Source: Clostridia bacterium
Lineage (GTDB): Bacteria; Bacillota; Clostridia; Oscillospirales; Acutalibacteraceae
Direction of reading: 5' to 3'
Assembly: GCA_017471765.1 (NCBI GenBank)
Contig: JAFURT010000015.1
Location: forward strand, 1 to 64,000
DNA length: 64,000 bases
Shown here in pieces: positions 50,225 to 59,300 of this stretch. The position numbers were made by a program, and so were the translations under genes. A model generated the notes under the pieces. The model ran no database searches and was not told the DNA's origin. It saw nothing but the letters and a program-made list of their open reading frames with translations. Within the stretch, counting starts at the first letter, position 1, and the number at the start of each line of letters is the position of its first letter.

Positions 50225-51277
50225 TTACCTCCTTGATTTGGGATCCAGGGCATCCCGCAGGCCGTCGCCCACAAAGTTGAAGCCCAACACGGCCACAACA
50301 ATGCATACACCGGCGGGCACCCAAACATACAGATGGTTCTGCAGGATGTTGGGGTTGGTGGTGATGATGTTGATCATGGAGCCCCAGGCCGTATAGGGGG
50401 CCTTGATACCCATGTTCAGATAGGACAGGGTGGCCTCGTACAGGATCATGCTACCCAGGCTCAGAGACATCTGCACAATGAGCTGGGGCATAACGTTGGG
50501 CACCAGGTGCTTGAAGATCTTGCGGGATACAGAGTAGCCCATCGCCTCGGCGGCTACCATGTACTCCTGCTCACGCAGGGACAGGATCTGGCCACGCACC
50601 AGACGGGCTGTGCCGGGCCAGGAAATGAAGGTGAGGAACAGCATCAGGATGTATATCCGCATATTTTCCTCGATCATATCCAGGGATACCCAGCCGTCCA
50701 TAGCGGCACTGAGAATCAGCAGAATCGGGATGCCGGGCAGACACATCAGCACGTCGCATATACGCATGATGATATTGTCCACCGCGCCGCCGAAGTAGCC
50801 GGCAATACCACCCATCAGCACGCCGAACACCGTCAGCAGGAACACCGTCATAAAGCTGACCAGCAGGGACACCCGGCCGCCGTACATCAGGCGGGCCAGC
50901 ACGTCATAGCCCTGGTCGTCGGTGCCCAGCGGATGCTCGACAGAGGGGGCAGACAGGAAATTATCTACCAGATGGGTCTCGGTGGTCTGCCGCAGGGTGT
51001 AGGTCACCCCATCCACGGTATAGGTGGTCTCGGAGGTGGCATACTCGGTCTTACCGCTCTTGTCCAGGTCGGTCTCGCCCCAGCGGGTGTAGAACACCGG
51101 CCCCAGGAAGCAGAAAATAAACAGGCCAACCACCATAATCAGGCCCAGGATGCTCAGCTTGGAACGGAAGAACCGCCGCAGTAGCATCTGGGTGGGGGAC
51201 ATCAGCCGTACGTTTTGGTCGAGAGGGGTGTCTTGTTCCTCTTCGACAGACGGATTTTTCAGTTCAATTTCGTCCAT
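50225..51277 (-). CDS. oppC: Oligopeptide ABC transporter permease OppC
   Basis: A 350-residue permease. A cytoplasmic start of about 40 residues (SPTQMLLRRFFRSKLSILGL) leads into the first helix; an external loop near 70-120 has YTVDGVTYTLRQ; the conserved GTDDQGYDVLARLMYGGR segment and the EAA-type loop AAEAMGYSVSRKIFKHLVPN are typical of OppC/DppC. It forms the channel with OppB. AAGGAGG precedes the ATG. Confidence 0.95.
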   Translation of the reverse strand: MDEIELKNPSVEEEQDTPLDQNVRLMSPTQMLLRRFFRSKLSILGLIMVVGLFIFCFLGPVFYTRWGETDLDKSGKTEYATSETTYTVDGVTYTLRQTTETHLVDNFLSAPSVEHPLGTDDQGYDVLARLMYGGRVSLLVSFMTVFLLTVFGVLMGGIAGYFGGAVDNIIMRICDVLMCLPGIPILLILSAAMDGWVSLDMIEENMRIYILMLFLTFISWPGTARLVRGQILSLREQEYMVAAEAMGYSVSRKIFKHLVPNVMPQLIVQMSLSLGSMILYEATLSYLNMGIKAPYTAWGSMINIITTNPNILQNHLYVWVPAGVCIVVAVLGFNFVGDGLRDALDPKSRR

Positions 51278-51289
51278 GACACACCCTCC

Positions 51290-52285
51290 TTACTCCAATT
51301 TAACACGGGGATCGACGATGGCGTACATCAGGTCAGCCAGCAGTACGCCGATGACGCTGAGCACAGCCAGGAACATGTTGTAGCCCATGATAAAGGGAAT
51401 ATCGCCGGCGTTCATGGCCTGCAGGGCGATATTACCGATACCCGGCAGGTCGAATACCTGCTCAGTGATGATAGCGCCGGAAAACAGCGACGGCAACAGT
51501 CCCGCCATGGAGGTAACCAGCGGAATCAGCGTATTGCGGAAGGCGTGCTTGTTGATAACCACCTTTTCCTTAAGACCCTTAGCCCGGGCGGTGCGGATAT
51601 AATCCGAATTGAGCACCTCCAGCATGTTGGTACGGGTCATACGCATACGGGCACCGATGCTGAGGATGACCACCGTCAGAATCGGGATGCATACATGGTG
51701 GGCATAGTCAAGCAACAGGCCGAAACCGGACTGCACCTTGGTGGCGTCCAGCAGACCGCCGGAGGGGAACCAGCCAAGCTCCAGGGAGAGCCAGCTCTTG
51801 AGGATGTTGCCGAAGAAGAAGGCCGGCAGAGAAATACCGATCATCACCAGCACGGTAACCAGATAGTCACGGAATTTATACTGATGGGTGGCGGCCGTGA
51901 TGCCCAGGGGAATGGCGATGAGGAACTCGAACACGGCGGCAATCAGGGCAATCACGAAGGAGGTGCCCATGTGCATACCAATCTTTTCCGCCACAGGGAC
52001 ACCGAACTTGAAGCTGGTGCCCAGATCCAGTCGGAGCAGGTCGCTGAGCCAGTTGAAATAGCCCTTGAGGATGTCCAGGAAGGAGGCGTCCTCTACCAGG
52101 CCGTAGGCCTCGTACATGGCATCCACCATCTCGGCGCTGACTGTGGCACCGCTGGTGGCCATGGAGTTGACCTTGTCACGGACGAAGTCAATGGGCATGA
52201 GGCGAGTGAGAAAATAGATGATCAGCGAAACTCCCAGCAGGACAAGAACGGCGTATCCCAATCTTTTAACGATATATTTTAACAT
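51290..52285 (-). CDS. oppB: Oligopeptide ABC transporter permease OppB
   Basis: A 331-residue permease: first helix LGYAVLVLLGVSLIIYFLTR, the external loop FVRDKVNSMA, and the cytoplasmic loop TARAKGLKEKVVINKHAFRN of OppB/DppB proteins. It forms the channel with OppC, whose gene starts 12 bp later. It lies 58 bp after oppA with a strong stem between the two genes. AAAGGA is the ribosome site. Confidence 0.95.
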   Translation of the reverse strand: MLKYIVKRLGYAVLVLLGVSLIIYFLTRLMPIDFVRDKVNSMATSGATVSAEMVDAMYEAYGLVEDASFLDILKGYFNWLSDLLRLDLGTSFKFGVPVAEKIGMHMGTSFVIALIAAVFEFLIAIPLGITAATHQYKFRDYLVTVLVMIGISLPAFFFGNILKSWLSLELGWFPSGGLLDATKVQSGFGLLLDYAHHVCIPILTVVILSIGARMRMTRTNMLEVLNSDYIRTARAKGLKEKVVINKHAFRNTLIPLVTSMAGLLPSLFSGAIITEQVFDLPGIGNIALQAMNAGDIPFIMGYNMFLAVLSVIGVLLADLMYAIVDPRVKLE

Positions 52286-52305
52286 AAGATCCGTCCTTTA
52301 CTGTT

Positions 52306-52334
52306 GGGTGAGAGGGGAACAGCCCCTCTCACCC
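52306..52334 (-). promoter_or_regulatory. Strong stem-loop between oppA and oppB
   Basis: GGGTGAGAGGGG (52306-52317) pairs perfectly with CCCCTCTCACCC (52323-52334), loop 5 nt. On the minus strand no T-run follows. As at 12634, a stem after a binding-protein gene without a T-run suits message stabilisation or partial attenuation that keeps the binding protein more abundant than the permeases. Confidence 0.6.
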
Positions 52335-52343
52335 ACAGGATGA

Positions 52344-54908
52344 TTAGTTGGCGTACTCCAGCTCCCAGATGCGATCCAGGGGAGAGGAATAGGGGTTGAC
52401 GTCGGCAGGCAGGCTGTCGCTGCTGATAACGTTGGCGTTGTAGGCATACAGCACATCACGCTGGTACACAGGCAGTTCCACGGCCAGATCCAGCACGTAG
52501 CCCATGGCTTCCTCGTATAGGTCGGCACGCTCTGCCTTGTCATTGGTCTCGCGGGCACGGTCAATCAGGTCACTCAGGTCATCCAGGATGTCCAGCTCCT
52601 CGGCGGTGCCGCTGTTCTTCAGGAAGTTGTAGCCCCAAGCCAGGGTGCTGGTGGCGGTGGAATCCTTGTGGTACACCTGGTACATATCGGGATCCAGCGC
52701 AGAGGACCAGGCGGCGGCCCATACGGCCAGCGAGCCGGTGCTGATCTTGGTCAGCGCCTGGGTGTCACACACCACGGTGACCTCCCAGCCCATGTCGTTG
52801 AGCAGGGCGGCGGCGTCACGGAACACCTTGTAGGTGGGGTGATCCTGCAGGGTGGAGCCGGCGATGGTGAAGGTGACCTTCAGCTGGCTGTCACCGGCAG
52901 ATACACCGGCCTGTTGCATGTACTTCTCGATGTTGTTGCGGGCGATGGTATCGCTCCACTTGCCCATCTGGGGATAATCCTTGCCGTTGTCGGTGGCCGC
53001 ATCGCCATCGGGATAGGCCCAGCTGACGGTGGACATGCTCCAGTAGATCTGCTCAGCGGTACCGGCACGGTAGTAGTCCAGAGCCAGAGAGGTGTTCATG
53101 GCGCACATGATGGCCTTGCGCAGATTGATGTCGTTGATTTTGGAGGCGTTGACGCCGATGTAACCGTAACCTAACTGATCGGTGGTGATCATGTTGAAGC
53201 CCTTCTTGCCCATCTCCTGCAGCTTCTGGTAGTTATCGGTGGTCAGGGAGGGGGAGATGTAGTGTACGGTGCCGGTCTGCAGAGCGGCGATGGCGTTGTT
53301 GGAGCTGACGATCTGATAGCGGATCTTGTCGATCTTGGCATTCTCAATGCCGGTGCCGACAGTGCCGAAGTTCTCGTTGGCCTTGAAATACACGACGTTG
53401 TTGGTGTAGAAATCGCTCTCGCTGGGGGTGTCAGCATTGGCGTTGTTGGTAGCCTTATAGGAGCCGGCACCCATGGGGATCTTCACATTGCGGGGGGACT
53501 GGATGATATCGGACATGAAATCAAAGCTGGCAAACTCCACGCCGAACTTGTTGTTGGCGATATCCATGCCCACGGCGCTACCCTCACCGTAATAGTGCTG
53601 GGGAGCAACGGAGATAGCAAAGTTCCAGATAGCCTTGGGGTCGATGCCGTCGATGGTGATCTGCAGAACATCGTATTCAGCGGCGTTGGTCACGGTGCCA
53701 TCAGCATTGTGGCCGGAAGCAACGGTGTAGTCGGTACCGTTGATCTTGATGGTGGAGCCGGCGGCATCGGTGTGACCCAGGGACACGATACCGGAGATGC
53801 TGGGCACAGCCAGGGTGTTGTCATCGGACACGTTCTCGTGCAGGATAACTTCCTTGGCCTTGGCCATGAACTCGGTGTTCAGGGTGGTACCGGTAGCCCA
53901 GTACTGCAGGATGATGTTCAGCTCACGGGCAATTTTGTCGTTGTACACATACTCAATAGCCTTTTCCTTGCTATCCACGGAGCTGGGATAGGCCTTGGTC
54001 AAAGTCTCGATGGTGGTACGGTCGATCTTGCCGTCGGCACCCTCAGCGTACTTCACCTCGACATAGCCCTCGGTGTACATGAAGCAGAAGATCTCGTCCT
54101 TGAACTCATCGTAGTTGGTGTAAGGCTTATCGGTGTAGGACTCCTGGGCGCTGACATAGTCACGGCCCAGCTCTTCCTTAAACAGCTTCAGGGCATACTC
54201 GTAATCCTCCAGCAGGGTGTTGCTGTCCACCTTGGAGGGATCGTTGGAAATGGCAGACTGATAACCGGAGGACACGGAATGCTCCCGGATAGCCGCCTTC
54301 ATATCCTCGTAGCTTACCTCGCTGGTGGAGGAGGCCTTCAGCTTGGCGTTGAAGAGGTTGATCAGCTCGTTCAGACGGGCCTGGGCACGGGAGGCTGCCT
54401 GGGAGGAGATCAGCTCATCGCTGTCATCCGAGGCGGAGCCAACCGTCTGGGTGCGGTACTCGGACAGGCCGAGAATATCGGTGGAATACAGGGTGTTGGA
54501 GCCGGTGTACACCGGATCCAGATATACATAGTAGTTGAACAGCACGTCCTCCATGGTCAGGGGGTGACCGTCGGAGAATTTGATGCCGTTCTTCAGCACG
54601 AACCGGTAGGTGTTGGTGCCGTCCTCGTTCTCCACGATGTCGTAGTCCTTGGTGACCACAGCTTCGTCCTCACCATAGGCGACCTCGACCTCACCGTTCA
54701 CATACTTAGAACCCAGCATACCGATCTGGGTCATGGCCACGATGGTGCCGTCATTGGCAGAGGTGGAGAAGAAGGGGTTGAACAGACCGTCCAGCTGGTC
54801 TACCATGATAACAAAGGCATCGGTGGAGCCACCGCAGCCGGACAGGACGGATGCCATGCCGATGCACAGGGACAGGCACAGCAACAGAGAAAGAATACGC
54901 TTTTTCAT
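52344..54908 (-). CDS. oppA: Peptide-binding lipoprotein OppA-like, with a large insertion
   Basis: A 854-residue lipoprotein; the start MKKRIL at 54908 is preferred over ATG two codons earlier for ribosome-site spacing (AAAGGAAAG). The lipobox is LSGC. The family-5 binding pattern is present (VLKNGIKFSDGHPLTMEDVLFNY). Normal members have about 520-600 residues; here about 230 extra residues between about 170 and 400 interrupt the fold, with helical and charged character (AQARLNELINLFNAKLK, KLFKEELGRDYVSAQE). The C-terminal half returns to the family (NAIAALQTGTVHYIS, LRKAIMCAMNTSLALDYY). It captures peptides for OppBCDF. The insertion may alter specificity or contact the neighbours. Confidence 0.88.
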   Translation of the reverse strand: MKKRILSLLLCLSLCIGMASVLSGCGGSTDAFVIMVDQLDGLFNPFFSTSANDGTIVAMTQIGMLGSKYVNGEVEVAYGEDEAVVTKDYDIVENEDGTNTYRFVLKNGIKFSDGHPLTMEDVLFNYYVYLDPVYTGSNTLYSTDILGLSEYRTQTVGSASDDSDELISSQAASRAQARLNELINLFNAKLKASSTSEVSYEDMKAAIREHSVSSGYQSAISNDPSKVDSNTLLEDYEYALKLFKEELGRDYVSAQESYTDKPYTNYDEFKDEIFCFMYTEGYVEVKYAEGADGKIDRTTIETLTKAYPSSVDSKEKAIEYVYNDKIARELNIILQYWATGTTLNTEFMAKAKEVILHENVSDDNTLAVPSISGIVSLGHTDAAGSTIKINGTDYTVASGHNADGTVTNAAEYDVLQITIDGIDPKAIWNFAISVAPQHYYGEGSAVGMDIANNKFGVEFASFDFMSDIIQSPRNVKIPMGAGSYKATNNANADTPSESDFYTNNVVYFKANENFGTVGTGIENAKIDKIRYQIVSSNNAIAALQTGTVHYISPSLTTDNYQKLQEMGKKGFNMITTDQLGYGYIGVNASKINDINLRKAIMCAMNTSLALDYYRAGTAEQIYWSMSTVSWAYPDGDAATDNGKDYPQMGKWSDTIARNNIEKYMQQAGVSAGDSQLKVTFTIAGSTLQDHPTYKVFRDAAALLNDMGWEVTVVCDTQALTKISTGSLAVWAAAWSSALDPDMYQVYHKDSTATSTLAWGYNFLKNSGTAEELDILDDLSDLIDRARETNDKAERADLYEEAMGYVLDLAVELPVYQRDVLYAYNANVISSDSLPADVNPYSSPLDRIWELEYAN

Positions 54909-54937
54909 GATCATCTTTCCTTTCGTTTTCAGTGGGT

Positions 54938-56263
54938 TTATTGGGCAAATTCCAGGGATACCTCGTTACCGTTTACGGTAATAGAAACCTTTTCGGGGGC
55001 GTCGCCAACAGCGACACAGGTCAGGCCGTTGGCGTTGATGCCCTCGGCAGAGCCGACACCGCAGACCAGGCCAATCGTGTAGTCATCCACGCCAAAATAG
55101 CAACCGGAATCAATCTGCAGGGTGCTGTTTTGCAGGCCCACGCCGGTGAAGCTGGCCCCCGCAGACACGGTACCGGCCAGCAGACCGTAGCCAGTGCCGG
55201 CCACACGGGTGCCGGCCTTGATGGTCAGGGTGACATTCTCAAAGGTGACATCCGAGAAGGCGGCCTTTTCGGTGATGTGGCCGAACAGGCCGGTGTTCAC
55301 CTTGGAGTTGTTGGTCTGGGTCAGAGAGACGTTCCGGATGGTGTGGCCGTTACCCTGGATGGAGCCGGCGAAGTTACCGTGCATCAGGGCGGTGGGCCAG
55401 ATTTTACCGGTGAAATCCAGATCGGTCTCCAGGATGTAGTGGCCGTTGATGTTGGCGTTGGCCAGGAACTGCTCTGCGGTGCGGATGTGGTACCATTCGC
55501 CTTCGTTCCACTTGACATACAGCGTCATGTCGCTGTCGGTAGCGGTGCCGGTGGCCTTATCCAGCTTACCGGTGTGGCTGATAGCCGCATCGGTGACCGG
55601 CTGGGTGCCGGCCAGGTCGTAGTAGGCGCCGGCGAAGGTGTAGCCGTCCCGCTTGGGGAACTTGTGCATCTCCATGGCGCCGGTTTCCTCGTCCCAGGAG
55701 GGAATCTGCAGGGAGCCGTCCTGTTCCAGGGGATTAAAGGCGTATGTATCCAGCAGTTGCCCGGACTCTATGTCGTAGAAATCCACGGTGAATTCCGGTA
55801 CCCAGGCGGCATACAGGGTAAGCACCGGCTGGGCGGCGGTATAGTCACCGTCGGCGTCAGCCTTGACCCGGTCATTGGCAAAATCCCAGGGCTCGGCATA
55901 GGTGTAGGTGGCGTTTTCCTCACCGCCGGCGGTTTCGGTGCGCTTGGCATACCAGCCGGCCAGGAAATAGCCACTCTTTACCGCCGTAAAGGCGTCGTTG
56001 CCACGCCGGGCATCCTCCGGCGCCAGCAGGGCGATCTCCACCTCTCCTTTACTGTTGGCCGACAGGCTGTCCAGCGAGTAGGAGTCGGTGATGATGGAGG
56101 TATTGGTGGTAAACAGACCACCGTTGGCATCATATTGTACACTGACTGTGTAATTGTCGTCGTCATTGGTTTGGTATGGTGTGGGTTGCTGACTACAGCC
56201 GGCCAAAAGGGCCAGGATGACGAGCAGCAGGCACACCAGCAATACCCGTTTGTTGTTTCTCAT
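54938..56263 (-). CDS. InlB-repeat lipoprotein with GLUG-like C-terminal part
   Basis: A 441-residue lipoprotein with lipobox LLAGC. Two InlB B-repeat (Listeria-Bacteroides) beta-grasp modules are visible: VQYDANGG through SGYFLAGWYAKR with LTLYAAW, and VDFYDIESG through DGYTFAGAYYD with MTLYVKW. From about 290 there is a beta-helix-like GLUG-type part (LETDLDFTG, FAGSIQGNGHTIRNV, GLFGHITEKAAFSDVTFENV). These features occur in adhesins and surface-exposed scaffolds. It lies between the subtilase and oppA, same strand, with short gaps. It may bind substrate proteins or the cell wall. Confidence 0.85.
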   Translation of the reverse strand: MRNNKRVLLVCLLLVILALLAGCSQQPTPYQTNDDDNYTVSVQYDANGGLFTTNTSIITDSYSLDSLSANSKGEVEIALLAPEDARRGNDAFTAVKSGYFLAGWYAKRTETAGGEENATYTYAEPWDFANDRVKADADGDYTAAQPVLTLYAAWVPEFTVDFYDIESGQLLDTYAFNPLEQDGSLQIPSWDEETGAMEMHKFPKRDGYTFAGAYYDLAGTQPVTDAAISHTGKLDKATGTATDSDMTLYVKWNEGEWYHIRTAEQFLANANINGHYILETDLDFTGKIWPTALMHGNFAGSIQGNGHTIRNVSLTQTNNSKVNTGLFGHITEKAAFSDVTFENVTLTIKAGTRVAGTGYGLLAGTVSAGASFTGVGLQNSTLQIDSGCYFGVDDYTIGLVCGVGSAEGINANGLTCVAVGDAPEKVSITVNGNEVSLEFAQ

Positions 56264-56298
56264 GATTTCCGCATCATCCTTCGTTTTGCTGCCGGTCT

Positions 56299-56328
56299 GC
56301 CGGAGAGCTGTGTGTTCAGCTCTCCGGC
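56299..56328 (-). promoter_or_regulatory. Stem-loop between the subtilase and InlB-repeat genes
   Basis: GCCGGAGAGCTG (56299-56310) pairs perfectly with CAGCTCTCCGGC (56317-56328), loop 6 nt. No T-run follows on the minus strand, so read-through into the lipoprotein gene is likely. Confidence 0.5.
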
Positions 56329-56343
56329 AAACGGGGTTGCAGC

Positions 56344-59300
56344 TTATTCGGTGGCTTCGGGGGCGACAGCCACAGTGGCTTCTGCCTCCTCTGTTACGGG
56401 AGCCGTTTCCGGTGCTTCTGCCGGAGCAGGCTCGGTGTCTGCGGGGGACTCTGCAGCGGTGTCAGCCGTGACGGCATCCTCCTCTGCAGCGGCCTTGGCC
56501 TTGCGGCCACGGCGTTTTTTCTCCTTAGGGGCCTTAACTTTTTTCTCTTTGGGTTCTTTGACCTTTTTCTCTTTGGGCTGTTTGACTTTCTTTTCCTTGG
56601 GGGCTTTGGGGGCTTTTTCCTTTTTGGTGAACAGACCTTTCACCCAGCCGCCCAGCTTCTTACAGCCTGCCCACAGGGCGAGTCCAATCTTGGCGAAGAA
56701 GCGGCCGATGGGGGCCAGCACCTTCATCAGCACCCGGCCCACGGGGGCAAAAATCTTCTTCAGGAAGCGACCCACGGGTGAGAACACCTTTTTCAGTACA
56801 TTCCCCACCGGGGTGAATACTTTTCGGCAGAAGCCGCCCACGGCGGCGCCGATGGCCGCAAAGGGAATTTTGTTAATAAGAGGAATCTTCTTCCACCAGC
56901 CGGTCTTTTTCAGTACCAGCACAGCGGCAATCAGTACCACCAGCACGCCGGCAACGATCAGCAGGACGATGAGCACAGGGGACAGGGTCGGGCCGGGCAT
57001 TGGTACAGGCTCGGGCTCTTCCGTCTGGTTGTTGGGATCCAGTGCCATGATACGCTGCTCGGCCGAAATCAGGTCTGCATAGTTGGTGACCAGCGCCTGC
57101 TGTTCGGTGGTGGCAATCTTGTTGTAGGCGGCACGGGCGGCCTCAACCAGCGCCTTGTCCGCATAGCTGACCTTGTCCGGGATGGCATCGATGGCCTTGA
57201 TGGCGGCCACGGTGGTGGCATCGGGGGCGGCAGGCCCTTCCAGAGAACGGTCGAAGTACTGGCCCATGATGTAGGAGTCGTAGCACTGCCCGTTGATCGG
57301 CTTGACCATGGTCATCTTCTTGTCCACATAGCCCACATAGTCGATGAAGTTAGCACCGTAGAACACATTGGAGTACATGCCGCCGGTGGCGTTCCACATG
57401 AAGTAGGGAATCAGCCCCATAGGCTTAATGACGACCTCATTGCCGTCATAATCGGTGTAGGTACCGAAATCGCCGGAGCCGGGGATGTGCTCAAGGGATT
57501 CGTAATAGGTAGGATCAAATTCCTCTTCCAGGACGGGCGGATAGTAGCTGTTGAAGGCAACCAGTTCCATATCCTTACAGTCGAAGAAGGCCTTGTGACC
57601 GACGGCTCCGACGGTATAGGGCAGGGTTACACGCTGCAGCTTGCTGCCGGTAAAGGCCATGGCAGTGATCCGGACGGTGTTGTCCGCCACTTTTACATCC
57701 TTTTTACCGTTGTCAATGAAGGTGATCAGTTCCAGGCCGGTATCGATGGCACAGTACAGCGAGCCGTCGATAACCTTTACGGCATCGCTGATCTCGTAAT
57801 CGTAGATGTTGGTCACGTGGTCAACGCCGTTGAAGCTGGTAGTTTCAGTCAGGTGGAAGGGCTCCAGTACACACAGGGCGAAGGGGTTATCTCCCAGCGT
57901 TTTGAGCGTGCTGCCAAGCGTCACCTTGAGAGGGCTATAAGCTTCCTTCAGGAAGGCGTGGGTACCGATGCTCTCGGCGCCGGACAGGTCGGCTTCCTTC
58001 AGGGCGGTGTAGGCAAAGGCGTAATCGCCCACCTCTTTCACGTTGGCCATATTTTCCACTGTGGCCAGTGCCGGGCAGTAAGTGAAAGCACCTTCGCCCA
58101 GCTTGATGACAGCCTTTTTGTTGCCCTTCTTGTCTTCGGTTGCCTTACCAAACTTGACATGGCTGATGGTGTCGCTATCCACGAAGGCGTAGTCGCCGAC
58201 CTCCTCCACAGAGGACAGGTCGATGGCCGTCAAGGCAGACTCGATAAAGGCGTATTCATCTACCGTTTTGATTTTGCTCAGGTTGATATTCTTCAGCGAT
58301 ACACAGCCGGCAAAGGCATAGGGTGGAATAACGGTGATGCTGTCATTCAGGGTCACATCCGTCAACTGACGGCAGTAGGAGAAGGCGTGCTCGCCGATTT
58401 CCTTGGCGGTGCCGATGTTAATGCTCTTCAGTGCCGGGCCGTGGTAGGTGTAGACGTACATACCCTGGTTGTTCACCAGCGGGACGCTCATACCCTCGTC
58501 CATGTATACATAGTACACGTCACCGGAGAAGGCGTAGTCACCAATCGATACGGCGGCAGACAGGTCGATGCTCTCCAGGCAGGTGGTGTTGTAGAAGGCC
58601 ATCTTGCCAATCTTGGCACCGGCGCCAAGATTTATCTTCTTCAGGCTGGCGGTGTTGGCAAAAGCGTTCTCGCCAATGTCTGCATCCTTACCGATGGTGA
58701 GCTCCTCCAGCGTGGAGGCAAATTCATAATAGAACCGCTTAGCTCCCTTGTCCAGATAGTTCTGTACGGTAAAGGCATAATTTTTGCTGATGTTGAAAGC
58801 GAATTTCTCCAGCTTTACGTTGTTACCGATGGTCACACTTGTCAGGTGCAGGCACTCACTGAACACACCCTCGGCTACGGTGAAACCATCCGGGATGGTG
58901 ACGGTGGTCAGCTTGGAGTGGGAGAAGGCGTACCGGCCAATCTTGGCGTTGGCAGCAATCGCCGGCATCTGCTTGATTGCGGTCTCGAAGAAGGCGTACT
59001 CGCCAATCTGGGTCAGAGTGCCCAGGGTGACCGACTCCAGGTTTTCGCAGGAGCCGAAGGCGTACTCGCCCACGGTGGTGACCGTCGGCAGGTTGACGCC
59101 GGTGATGCGGTCGTTGTGGGAGAAGGCGCCCTTAGCGATGGCGGTCACAGCGGCACCGCCGATGGTTGCGGCAGTCACCTCGCCACGCAGAGTGGGGTTG
59201 ATGGCTATCAGCGTCTTGCTGTCAGCCGACAGGATATACCCGGCGGTCTGCACCTTGTAGGTTTTGTTGGCGCCGTCCACGATGAATTTCTCCACCGCTG

